A stretch of 64,000 bases of DNA. Origin: Cladocopium goreaui. Lineage: Eukaryota; Sar; Dinophyceae; Suessiales; Symbiodiniaceae. Below the pieces are notes generated by a model. That model searched no databases. It saw only the letters and a program-made list of their open reading frames with translations, and had not been told where the DNA came from. Both the position numbers and the translations under genes were made by a program. Location: the NCBI GenBank assembly GCA_947184155.2, contig CAMXCT020006423.1, positions 248,001 to 312,000 of the forward strand, written 5' to 3'. Below are positions 1 to 10,400 of this stretch, in pieces (position 1 is the stretch's first letter; the number at the start of each line of letters is the position of its first letter).

Positions 1-750
1 CCAAAGACTCAACACGCCAAGTGTGGCCAATGTGTAAAATACAAACTGTTGCTCAAACGTCTTGTATCCAACCCAGTGGCCAAGCGCAGCCAGATGGCAG
101 CTTTCAGGCAACATTTGCGGCAGCAATATCACGACAGAACTATGTATTGGCGCTCCCGCTCTCTGAGCCGTATGGGTGGCCTTGGAGAGGACATGACCAG
201 AACCATCAGCATCTGCCTTGATTCTATAGACCATTCAAAGTTTCCATTGCCTAAGTCGGCAGCAATGGGAAGCAAGTGTTTTGCTGGATATATCAAGCCA
301 TCCCTGACGGTGACAGGGGTGCTGCTTCACGGCCTAGCTGCCTTCCTTGTGGTTGGGGAGCCGCACTTGCAGAAAGACAGCTGCTGGACAGCCGAAATTT
401 TGGCCTATTGCATGCATGTTCTGTGTGGTTTGCCGTGGCTCGATGTGTCCCGTTGTCACATCAGATGCCACGGCGACAACAGCAGCCGCGAGCTGAAGAA
501 TAATTGCCTCACCCGGCTTCTTGCCGGGATGGTATCTAGTGGCCGTGTCCGCTCTGCATGTTTAGAGACATTGCAGAGCGGGCACAGCCACGAGGACATA
601 GATCAATGGTTCAGTTCTCTATCAACATTTGTGACCAACGAGCAAGAACTGCACACCACTGAGGAGTATCTCAATGCTTTGCAAAAGTTTCTCGACCAGC
701 CCCACAACCGGCCTCATGAACATGTGAAGCGTGTAATCCACATCGACTAG
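1..750 (+). CDS. DUF7869-like (transposase-like) protein, 5' truncated by window edge
   Basis: The frame is open from base 1 to a TAG at 748-750, giving 249 residues with no start inside the window that needs to be used. The visible part begins with a C-x2-C pair (CGQC, residues 8-11) followed by a basic helix. It carries 'HGDNSSRELKNN' (about 157-168) and 'GHSHEDIDQWF' (about 194-204). These two motifs, an Asp followed by Asn/Lys and then a G-H-x-H-x-D-I-D block, match what I know of the DUF7869 family. That family is common in dinoflagellates and some animals and resembles DDE-type transposase cores. No metal site was tested. The remaining C terminus (about 205-249) is hydrophilic with no motif I recognise. 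The frame is intact to its end, so the gene may be functional or only recently silenced. Family assignment is from memory of motifs. Confidence 0.55.
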   Translation, partial: PKTQHAKCGQCVKYKLLLKRLVSNPVAKRSQMAAFRQHLRQQYHDRTMYWRSRSLSRMGGLGEDMTRTISICLDSIDHSKFPLPKSAAMGSKCFAGYIKPSLTVTGVLLHGLAAFLVVGEPHLQKDSCWTAEILAYCMHVLCGLPWLDVSRCHIRCHGDNSSRELKNNCLTRLLAGMVSSGRVRSACLETLQSGHSHEDIDQWFSSLSTFVTNEQELHTTEEYLNALQKFLDQPHNRPHEHVKRVIHID

Positions 751-1078
751 GTCAGGAATTGGATTTTCGGATGGTATTTGACGGTTTTTCTTACTTCATT
801 GCTGACACATGTTTTAAACATCAACTTAACATTTGGTTCCTATTCCCAAATCAGCCCATAAGTTTTTTAGTTGCACGGGTTTGGCCCTTTCTCGGGGGAA
901 TCACGCTCAGGCGTGACCACCTGCAGCTTTTGTGCTTCAACAACAAGCTGGTTGGCATTGGGGGTCCCGGAGCGCCACATCTTTACCATTTCAGTCAGTT
1001 CCAGCATTCAGGACTGAATTCAACATTATTGCACACGGTTATCAACCCCGCCACCTGATCATTTTTTCAATTTAGCCT

Positions 1079-1410
1079 TCGCCCTCCAGGGCACTTGTTG
1101 CAAGTCAAGAAAATAGATTCAAGCAAAAGACCCTCCAGGCCGCTTGTTGCACGTCAAGAAAATAGATTCAAGCGAAAGACAATTCCGAAACAAAGTTTGA
1201 AATCGCTAAGGAAAAGGCATGTTCATTTGGTTGCTCTAAATGAACACGCAAATGAACACGCCTTTTTTGGGGTCATGTTGGGACCATGTTGATGCCATTA
1301 TTCCAACAAGTGTCCTTGGCAACCCCTTTTTGACTCCACCAAAGGCCCTCCAGGTCACTGGATGCAAGTCACGAATAATAGGTTCAAGTGAAAGGCAAAC
1401 CCGAAACTAT
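1079..1410. repeat. Three degenerate copies of a ~50-nt repeat
   Basis: Copies start near 1079, 1129 and 1344. They share CCCTCCAGG...TTGTTGCA(A/C)GTCA followed by AATAGATTCAAGCGAAAG. The first two are tandem and the third lies 215 nt downstream with several substitutions. Between copies 2 and 3 there is a short direct duplication of AAATGAACACG. No coding signal is seen; stretch 751-1078 also holds nothing I can assign. Confidence 0.6.
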
Positions 1411-1531
1411 AAGTTGGAAATCGACAGCGCCCTGCATGGGGTCTATGTTGGGTTATCGTGTTGTGTTGGGGCCATGTTGATACCGTGCCGAGTCACTTGG
1501 AACTTTATTTCGACAATGCTAGGCCTATGAA

Positions 1532-1681
1532 GTTCCCTGAGGTCTCTGTAGGCCCCCTTTTGGTCCCAAAAAATGGTGTTCATCCGAGCCCCTCGCGAAG
1601 GGCTCGGATGAACACCCCCGTTTGATGCAAACAATTCGGGTATCGACCCACCCTTTTGGGTCGCAGAGACCTCCATGGAAC
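1532..1681. repeat. 150-nt foldback (MITE-like) element
   Basis: The two ends are inverted copies: GTTCC-x3-AGGTCTCTG at 1532-1548 and CAGAGACCT-x4-GGAAC at 1664-1681. Inside lies a second inverted pair (GGCCCCCTTTTGGTCC against ACCCAAAAGGGTGGG). At the centre is a perfect 17-bp stem, 1575-1591 against 1600-1616, with an 8-nt loop. The whole unit can fold into one long hairpin. This is typical of small foldback or MITE elements. I cannot see an unambiguous target duplication. Confidence 0.6.
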
Positions 1682-2502
1682 CCTATAGCTAAGCCCATGT
1701 TGAATCATCTAAAGTAGCACGCTAGGGAATATGCCAGTTCGGGATTATTGCTTCCAACCAGCTTTCAACAACCAACCCGACATGAAAGCTGTTAAAGTGT
1801 GTTTGTGTTGTTTTTATTCTTCAGTTTTGCGTTGCCTCTGTTTTTGTCAAAAATGCAAGTGCAAGAAAATACACATGGACAGGTTTGCATGTTCCAGGCA
1901 AACTCGAGGAATTTGATCTTGCAATTAAAACCTTCTGTTTTGAGTTAGACTATCATGTCATACTCGTTGTTTGTGACCGGGAGGGGTCGATTCCACAGGA
2001 CTGCGCAGGGAAGCCATTAACCATACATTCTGGGATCGGCGACGGGTGCCACGGTCTGACAACGATGTTGTGCTGAGGACCGCCTGTGGGCTCCTAGGCA
2101 TTTTACAAAATTCCATCTCTTTGGTGATCTTTGCGATGAGAAAGACCATTGCGCAGTGACTGTTGGCCGTGATGTTGTTTGTTCTACTTGGTACGTGCTG
2201 TTACCTAAAAGAACCATATCAGTTTGAAATTAACTTGAAAACCCATCGCCAATGCCAGGATGAAGCAGTACATGAGCGATGAAGAGTACATCGAGCCGGC
2301 AATTTTGTATTTGCCTCATCGGGTGGTGCCTTGTACTTCATTCTTGGCGCCTCAAGGTTTCTAGTCCAAAATTCATTTCCTTCCTTGACATCCCAAGATT
2401 TTTCCGGTACGCCGCAGCGAACAAAGATATTGCAGGGAAACTGTTTTTTGAAAGCTCTCAGCCTTTGGATCGATCCTGAGTCAGTTTCCTGCGAGGTTCT
2501 CT

Positions 2503-3150
2503 GCATTTCCCCACCTGCCAGGTGAGGGTTGTTAGATTTTATCAGAGTTGTTCTTCTCTTCCTCCTCCTCCTTCCTCCTCCTCCTCCGCGTCCTCCTCCT
2601 CTTCTGCCACCTCTGCCTCCACTTCCACGTCCACTGTTGCCTTGCCAACTCTTGGCCAAGCCCTTCGCCAACTTCGGAGCTCAGTGCGCACTGCTGGACC
2701 TCAACCTGATACCTCCCCAGCTCAGTGCGCACCGCTGGACCTCAAAAGCCAGATAGAATGCCAGAATATATGTCAGATAGAATGCCAGATAGAATGCGAG
2801 AAGATATGCCAGATAAAATGCCATAAGATATGCCAGATAGAGTGCCAGGAGATATGCCAGATAGTGTTAGAATGCCAGAAGGTATGCAACGCCAGATAAT
2901 ATGTCAGATAGAATATATGTCAGATAAAGTGATGTTTGCCAGGTAGAATGCCAGAAGATTTGCCAGATGATATGCCAGAAGACATGCCAGATAGAATGCC
3001 AGATGGAATGCCAGAAGATATGCCAGAGCATCTGCCAGAAGATATGCCAGATCGAATGCCAGAAGATATGTCAGATAGAATGCCAGAAGACTTGCCAGTA
3101 ACAAAACGTATAAATGTCATGGCGGGGATCACTCGAAGTAAAGTAATTTT
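2503..3150 (+). repeat. Copy 1 of a repeat-built intron-like unit
   Basis: The unit opens with CCCCACCTGCCAG/GTGAGG, a strong splice-donor context. It continues with a CCT-rich pyrimidine tract (2550-2620) and two copies of a 41-nt block AGCTCAGTGCGCAC(T/C)GCTGG. A minisatellite of 12-nt units (ATGCCAGATAGA / ATGCCAGAAGAT, about 2750-3100) follows. It ends in ACAAAACGTATAAATGTCATGG...AAGTAAAGTAATTT. The same parts in the same order form the intron at 8009-8767. Apparent ORFs of the repeat (PDRMPED or SSGILSG patterns) are low complexity and were not called. Confidence 0.75.
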
Positions 3151-3915
3151 GAAGATTTGCGTGCTTTCCCCATGAGAAGACCCAGTTCTGTTTTCGGGGG
3201 CGCAATGCTGCGCCATGAGGCCTCAATCCTGATCGGAAAAGACGCGCTGATGACAAATCTGCAGACCCCCAGAAGTTATTGAAGTATGCTGAAAAAATGA
3301 GTGTCTAGACTGCAAAGGGTAACGTTTCATACTGGATTGTACTGTACTAGGCAAATCCATTGGTGTCTTCCATTTTTTCCTACGATGCCATGCTGTCACG
3401 CTGTTTTCATGCCAGGAGAGAGCCCTTATCTAATGCACGCAGCAGCGGACCAGCTGACAAAGATGGCAAAGGGCACCTGGGATCGAAAACCCTTGCTGCC
3501 TTTGGGAGCGTGCCTCGCCAAGAATATCTAGATCATGCCCGCCCACAAAGATCATAACTTCTTTTTTGCGTCAGCAAATCGTCAAGATAAACTAAAGGAA
3601 TCCATGGTAGGCTTCAATCTGTCACATGTGCGGCTGAGCTAAACAGGGCACAATTGAGCAGAGATTTTCGTCTTGTGGAAATTGTGTGATTTGCGCCCGG
3701 TGTGCTTGAAGGGGACGGTTTCTATTGTTTGGCCACATTGAAAGGGATAGAGGTCTTATCAAACAGATAACAATAGCCATGGTTTTGATGTGATTCAGGA
3801 TGCAACTGGTGGTAGCGAACATGGATGGGCGAGTACAAAGTTTGGCATACAGAGAAAATACATGTACTGATTTGTTTTGCCTCATTCTCCAAAACGCCTG
3901 TTTTTGGAATCCCAG
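3151..3915. other. Stretch without a recognised gene
   Basis: No ORF here has recognisable motifs. It probably contains intron or spacer sequence upstream of the exon that opens at 3916. Confidence 0.4.
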
Positions 3916-4414
3916 GTGTTTTGCCGTGGGGCCAAATGTTGGGCCTGCTGCCATGGCTGCAATGCCCGAAGCAGTCCACATGAACCCAGTGCCTTTGGCT
4001 GCAAGCCGTGCTAGCTTCTCACCACCACCGGGTTTCCAGAGAGAGGGTTTTCCAGTATCCTTTCAATTTCCTTTCCCGTATCATGTAGACATGGCATGTC
4101 AGGTCAATGCTTTGCAAGCCCAGGGATTTGTGCTGGGTTCCCTTCACAAGAGGCCATCAACTCCTTCAAATTTAAGAATAGTGCCCAATCATCAAAATAA
4201 TCTTTCCCAAAAGGAAGTGTTCCTGTGGACGCCAGCCCAGGACCCCAATGAAGTGCGGCTCCAGCGTGAAGTCTTGGACAGAAATCAGTTGCTTCGCTTC
4301 ACAAGCGACACGCGCAAGCGCGAAAAGTCGCGTGTAGTGGCCAACCTTTGGTCTCAAGGGCTTGAATTTCTTGAGGCCCTGCGCATCGTAGATGAAGCTT
4401 TCCAAGATTCTTGA
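3916..4414 (+). CDS. Terminal exon of an unrecognised gene
   Basis: An acceptor (GGAATCCCAG/G) at 3915/3916 opens a frame that runs to TGA at 4412-4414, about 165 residues. The frame is also open upstream of the acceptor, but that part looks intronic. The product starts with small hydrophobic residues and passes a Pro/Phe-rich part ('SPPPGFQREGFPVSFQFPFPY'-like, about 35-55). It ends in a charged helical region with 'NEVRLQREVLDRNQLLRF' and 'TRKREKSRVVANLWSQGLEF', suggesting an alpha-helical, possibly nucleic-acid or protein binding tail. I recognise no family. Upstream exons were not found; the intron-like unit at 2503-3150 lies just before it on the same strand. Confidence 0.4.
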
Positions 4415-4519
4415 GGAGTAGGTAGGTTTCTCTGGTCGTGCCACTAGAAGCCGCGCATCACATTTAAGTGGTGGAAAAACAAGAGATTCATCACAGCTGA
4501 GAGCTTGTTTGGCACCGTT

Positions 4520-4665
4520 CTACATGTGATGAACGTCGCCGTAGGTCATCACAAGAGCGTGGTTTCCAAGTTGTTTTTTGTTTTATTTTAGGAATGGCAT
4601 GCCTATTTTGCATCCCGAGCTTGCTTTTGAATGAAAGCATGATGAATGGCGGCGCCGCTCATCAC
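4520..4665. repeat. Two diverged relatives of the downstream hairpin satellite
   Basis: GTGATGAACGTCGCCGTAGG-TCATCAC near 4526 and GATGAATGGCGGCGCCGCTCATCAC near 4641 share the GTGATGAA...TTCATCAC inverted arms of the satellite at 4777-5420. They lack its TTTAGGG parts. They look like early or decayed units. Confidence 0.5.
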
Positions 4666-4776
4666 AGGTAGCTTTTGGATATAGCCCATTATCTCTGTGA
4701 TGAATGAATGTTTTTCTATTCTTTTTTTTGTGATGTAAGGATATCGCGTGCAGGGTTTCACCATTGTCGACTGAAC

Positions 4777-5420
4777 TTTTGTGATGAATAGCGACGCTAT
4801 TCATCACAAAAATTGTTCAAAACCTTTTGTCATTGTGTGAGTTTAGGGTTTAGGGTTCAGTGAAACACTATTTTCATTTCGATGGGCATGTGGATACTAC
4901 ATTGGAACACGAAGAAGGCAATTTTTTGTGATGAATGGCGTCGTTATTCATCACAAAAATTGTCTCAAACCATTTGCCATCGTGTGAGTTTAGGGTTTAG
5001 GGTTCGGTGCAATACGATTGTGGCCTCAATGGGCAGGACGGGTTCTAGATTGGAACATGAAAGGAGCGCAAAGTTTTGTGATGAATAGCGACGCTATTCA
5101 TCACAAAAATTGTTCAAAACCATTTGTCATTGTGAGTTTAGGGTTTAGGGTTTAGTGAAACACTATTTTCATGTCGATGGGCATGTGGATACTACGTTTA
5201 AACACGAAGGAGGCAATTTTTTGTGATGAATGGCGTCGTTATTCATCACAAAAAATGTCTCAAACCATTTGCCATTGTGTGAGTTTAGGGTTTAGGGTTC
5301 AGTGGAATACCATTGTGGTCTGGATGGGCAGGATGCATTCTAGATTGGAACATGAAAGGGTGCAAACTTTTGTGATGAATAGTGGTGCTATTCATCACAA
5401 AAATCGGTCCAATCATTTGT
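4777..5420. repeat. 148-nt satellite: hairpin plus (TTTAGGG)2, five units
   Basis: GTGATGAAT occurs at 4781, 4928, 5078, 5223 and 5372, a spacing of 145-150 nt. Each unit has a palindrome, then AAAATTG(T)TC, CATTTG(T/C)CATTGTGTGAG and TTTAGGGTTTAGGGTTC. The palindrome in unit 1 is perfect: 17-bp arms with one unpaired base, 4777-4811. Units alternate between two subtypes (GCGACGC and GGCGTCG centres), so the true period may be a 297-nt dimer. ORFs across the array are products of the repeat. Confidence 0.85.
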
Positions 5421-5557
5421 CATTGTGTGAGTTTAGAGTTTACGGTTCAGCGAAACTCTAACGTGATCTGCACCAGCTTCGTCATCATTTGCGAGTTTAG
5501 GGTTTAAGGTCCATTGAAATCACATTGTGATTGTAGAGGGGCGGGTGGATATTACCT

Positions 5558-6246
5558 TGAACTTAAACCCTAAAACCTTAAAACCCTAAATCCAAAAAAC
5601 CCTAAACCCTAAACCCTAAAACCTTAAAACCCTAAACCCTAAAACCCAAAACCCAAAACCCTAAAACCCAAAACCCAAAACCCTAAAACCTTAAAACCCT
5701 AAATCCAAAAAACCCTAAACCCTAAAACCCTAAAACCTTAAAACCCTAAACCCTAAAACCCAAAACCCTAAACCCTAAAACCCAAAACCCAAAACCCTAA
5801 AACCTTAAAACCCTAAAACCCTAAACCCTAAAACCCTAAAACCTTAAAACCCTAAATCCAAAACCCTAAACCCTAAAACACTAAACCCTAAAACCCAAAA
5901 TCCAAAACCCTAAAACCCAAAACCCTAAAACCCAAAATCCTAAAACATTAAAACCCTAAATCCAAAAAACCTTAAACCCTAAAACCCTAAATCCAAAAAA
6001 CCCTAAACCCTAAACCCTAAAACCTTAAAACCCTAAACCCTAAAACCCAAAACCCTAAACCCTAAAACCCAAAACCCAAAACCCTAAAACCTTAAAACCC
6101 TAAATCCAAAAAACCCTAAACCCTAAAACCCTAAAACCTTAAAACCCTAAATCCAAAACCCTAAACCCTAAACCCTAAAACCCAAAACCCTAAAACCCAA
6201 AACCCAAAACCCTAAAACCCAAAACCCTAAAACCCAAAACCCTAAA
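5558..6246. repeat. Interstitial telomere-like array, CCCTAAA type
   Basis: About 690 nt of CCCTAAA, CCCTAAAA, CCTTAAAA and CCCAAAA units, the C-rich strand of a TTTAGGG-like repeat. The units are imperfect and sub-blocks such as AACCTTAAAACCCTAAATCC recur, indicating internal duplication. Ordinary sequence lies on both sides, so it is not a chromosome end in this assembly. TTTAGGG is the telomere motif reported for dinoflagellates and plants. Confidence 0.9.
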
Positions 6247-6334
6247 TATTTTTGTGAAATAGCAGAATTTGGAGTCTGGGTTCTATTTTCGAGATTTGGA
6301 AAGGCTCAAAAAAATCACAGGCGCTCTGACGAAC

Positions 6335-6900
6335 ATGCCGCCGCAACGGAGAAAGTCTGAGCAAGGAGCTTCTAGTGCCCCTGGCTCGGGCAAGAAAGGC
6401 CGCATTGAGGATTATGGTTTTTCACCCACCAAATCAATGCTGCCTGAAGCCGAAGCCGCTTGCAAATTGTTGCGAGACTGGGTGTCAGGGCCTCATGGAG
6501 TTTCACATGTTCCTTGCTCTAGGTCGGCTTTTCTGTGTCATTCCAAGGTCGAATAAAATATCGACCCACGAGAACATGCACAAGTATGTTGAGGCAACCA
6601 TTGGCACAGAGGTGCCTGCCCATGTCATGTGCTTGTCTTCCAACAATGGGGGTCTCATGGAATCGTTAGTTGCAGCACGGTCCAGGAGACAATCAAAAGT
6701 TTCTTCCAATGGACGGACACGGCCTTCCCAGCCCGGAATGGAGCGTCATCGCCCCAGAATGCCTTCCCACGGCCATGTCTTTCCTTATGAAGCTTGTGAA
6801 AAACGTATTTTTGGATCCCATTGTCAAAACTCTGACTGTAGTTTTAAATCAAATCCAAAGGGGATGATACTGCTGGTTTTGGGGGGAAACAACTAAGGCA
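6335..6900 (+). pseudogene. Putative 5' exons of the downstream gene, frames broken
   Basis: ATG at 6335 opens a basic N terminus (MPPQRRKSEQ...) running to about 6487. Protein-like sequence then continues in another frame ('EFHMFLALGRLFCVIP', 'YVEATIGTEVPAHVMCLSSN'). It shifts again to 'TVQETIKSFFQWTD' near 6675 and again to 'LPTAMSFLMKLVKNVFLD' near 6770. Either several very short introns are present or indels have broken the coding sequence. No clean donor-acceptor pairs explain all three shifts, so decay or assembly indels are more likely. Product unknown. It is on the same strand and just upstream of the exon chain starting at 7487, and may be its 5' end. Confidence 0.3.
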
Positions 6901-7486
6901 GTATGCTCGCAGGAGCGATCTTCTAACTGCCGGCACGGGGGTCTTGCTGCGCCCTTGGCATTTGGCTTTTGCCCCAGAGGCAGGCTTCAAGGGATACGTT
7001 GAGCCAGTCAGATGCTCAGATAAAAAACACACCTTTGGACAAGTGCTGCATTAGGTGTTTCGTTTACATTTAAAAAGTGCACTGTCCGTGTGGGCCCACT
7101 TTGAAGGATGTGATCAGTATGCTGACTGGCCTGATCTGTGGGTTTGGGTTCGGCACCGAGTTCGAGATTGTATTTCCCTATTTTTGCACTCTTGTGAATT
7201 CGCGCGTTTGGCCTAGGTTTCAAACAGATCCCAACCAAGGGGCGACAGAGAAACTCACTGTGTGTCTTCTGCCGCCCCGGGTCTATGACCGCCGCCCAGT
7301 CATTCCGGCGAGCGATGTGTGCTCAGATTCAAGCCTCTTGGATCCCATCAGCTTGCTGTGTGTGAAAGGCTGGTCGCGTTCATTTTGCGCGGTGCTGGTC
7401 ATGCTGGCGGCTTTTGGAATGAAGGAGCTGTATGAGGCGACTGCTAATCTGGATTTTTCTGACCTGCTGCTGTTTTTGTCTTTCAG

Positions 7487-10400
7487 TGCATGATGGTGCA
7501 GGCCATGCCGGCAGAGGTGAAGGAGACTGGCTCTCAGAGCTAGCTTTTTCAAGTAATCCTAGATAATCCTGTGATGGTTGCAAAAGGTTTCCCAGCTCAC
7601 TCACTGTTTCAAATGATGTCTCAAGTTTTTACCTCCTGTGATTGTTCTCAGGTCTTTTTCCATGATCCACGGCGCGGTTCAGACAGTGGATGTCACGGCC
7701 GACGGAGTTCCTGGGCTTGTTGCCCAGAACCGAGGCCACTTTGATACTTTCTGGCTGGTCTTGGATTTTTTTGATACTGTGAACCCGATACTGTCAGATC
7801 CCATCGTGCAGGGCTGACGCTTCAGAGCGTCAGCGTTCGGCGAAAGCCGAACGCTTTCAATCTGTTGTGGCAAATGAAGTTGGTTCGAGGGTATGGGGAT
7901 ACAGCAAGCTTCGAACAGGCCCGGCTTGGTTTGGGTTGTGTTTCGGTGTTCTGCATGTGCTCGTTTTCTTCCATTGATTCAGAATTTCTCTCATTCCCCA
8001 CCTGCCAGGTGAGGGTTGTTAGATTAGATTTTATCAGAGTTGTTCTTCTCCTCCTTCTCCTCCTTCTCCTCCTTCTCCTCCTCCTTCTCCTCCTTCTCCT
8101 CCTCCGCGTCCTCCTCCTCTTCTACCACCTCTGCCTCCACTTCCACGGCCAAGCTCTTCGCCAACTTCGGAGCTCAGTGCGCACTGCTGGACCTCAACCT
8201 GGGACCTTCCTAGCTCAGCGCGCACCGCTGGACTTCAACCTGGGACCTGCCGAGCTCAGTGCGCACCGCTGGACCTCAACCTGGGGCCTTCCGAGCTCAG
8301 TGTGCACCGCGGGACCTCAAAAGCCAGATAGAATGCCAGAAGATATGCCAGATAGAATGTCAGATAGAATGCGAGAAGATATGCCAGATAAAATGCCATA
8401 GAGTGTCAGGAGATATGCCAGATAGAATGTTAGAAGATATGCCAGATAGAATGCCAGAAGGTATGCCAGATAGAATGCCAGAAGGTATGCCAGATAGAAT
8501 GCCAGATAAAATGTCAGATAGAATGCCAGAAGATGTGCCAGATAAAGTGCCAGAATGTTTGCCAGATAGAATGCCAGAAGATTTGAGTAGATAATATGCC
8601 AGAAGATATGCCAGATAGAATGCCAGAAGATATGCCAGATAGAATGCCAGATAGAATGCCAGAAGATATGTCAGATAGAATGCCAGAAGATTTGCCAGTA
8701 ACAAAATGTATAAATGTCATGGTTGGGATCACACGAAGTAAAGTAATTTGTTTTTTTTTGTGGGCAGGCTTGGGCGGACGTGGGCGAGTTCCAGACCGCT
8801 ATGCAGATTGGCAAGCAGGAGGCCACGGCTGCAATGTTTTTGATGAACGACATCGACCAGCGGGTCGCAAATCGGCTTTCTTCCTTGGTCATGATTCTCT
8901 GCTAGCATTAATTGTCAGACTCCATTTTCTGGTTCTGACATATTGAGGGTCCTTTGCGCCGCGCCTTTGTCAGGAAATGGTCGCAACCCAAATTTATCTA
9001 TCACGAAGCCATCGCAGCCGGATTTCTGAATTCCAGCTTCAATTCAGGAACGGGGAGCCTCTTGAGCTGGGAGAGGCATCTCCTGAACTCTTATGAAGTG
9101 ACTTCACTCCTCATAGAACGGATGGCTTCTGACTATGAAAGAGCAGGCGCCAAACTTCGGAAACCTTACACAGCCCCGCAGATTGAGACTTTGTCGCGTT
9201 GATTTTTCACAGTGGTCTTCAAAGCAATCCATGCCATCAATTTTCAATTGTTCTCAAATTAAAGTTGAAGTAATTTGAGGGCCAGCGGCGTTTGGAGCCG
9301 CTTTGTTTAGGAAACATTGCAGCGCATCTGTGGAGCCTTTGTGGCCGCCTTGGCCTCTTTGAGGGCGAAGGTGCCAGAGGCATTCTTGCAACAGCACATG
9401 CCCGATCTGGAGAAGCAGTTTCTCATCTTCAGCAGGTGAACAGTTGGCTGATATTCTTCTAACGAAGCAGTGGTTTTGGCCAACCGAGGTTTTTCCAGAA
9501 GCATTTGGACGGTGATCTTGATTTGTTGCTGCGAAGCACGGTGCCACCGGTTCAGTTGGAGAAGGTCTCAGCGATGCGGTCGGTGCTCTTCAAGTACCAG
9601 CGCCACGTGCATTCCCGAGATAATTTGTTGAGCGTGTAACTGAATAACGCCAGCAGGAAGTAGTCAATTTTACTTGCAGTGCCACTTGAAGCTTCCTTTT
9701 GGCACAACTTGCAGTGCGCAATCAGGTGGACCAACAGCAGGAACAGAACATGGAGCAGCTCCTTTGCTTCATGCTGTTGCTGGATGACGTAAAGACACAT
9801 ATTTTTTTATGTTCGGTAATTGCCCAGCTCAGGTTGCATTCTGAAATGCAGAAGCTCACCTTCAAGCAAACCAGTGAGTCGGTCCAAGCAGATTTGCACT
9901 TGATGTCGGAGTGGGCTGACCAGCACGCGGATTTCCACAACCGGCAGGGTCTGTTGGACTTGAGGTACCTGAATGACCGTTTCCAAACCGGAAAGTCCCG
10001 TGTCGAGGCACTCATGGCTTCAAAGCACATGTACGTCCTTCCCAGCGACAACCGACTCTCTCCGCATGCAGAGATCCTCCGCTTCCAGAATGTGTTGGGT
10101 GGAGGTGCCCAGCCGTTCCTTGAAATATATAGCAGTTTTTTGGGCAGCCAATGTCTTGTGATCTTCTTCTTCTCTTTGATTCAAACTTGTTTCTTGTCGA
10201 GATTGCAAAGCAAAGGTTCATTTTGCTTGTCTTGGACGCCACAAGCTGGCCAACCAGTGGCTGACCAAATTTCATCAGCCTGCGCGTTTTTTTTTAGGCA
10301 ATGCCATTAAAAGCATGAAGTAGGGGTTTTCTTCTCAGTAATTTGCAAGCAATGTCAGGAGGAGGTATCATCGACGACAGCCTTGAAGTCAGCGATGCCA

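Noticed and set aside
2219-2671. Gly/Arg-rich minus-strand ORF resembling an RGG RNA-binding protein
   Set aside because: The Gly/Arg part is the complement of the CCT-rich pyrimidine tract of the repeat unit.
2522-3216. PDRMPED / SSGILSG repeat ORFs here and at 8259-8732
   Set aside because: Products of the 12-nt minisatellite; one copy is inside an intron whose flanking exons join in phase.
5558-6246. A true chromosome end
   Set aside because: Units are degenerate and non-telomeric sequence continues on both sides for kilobases.
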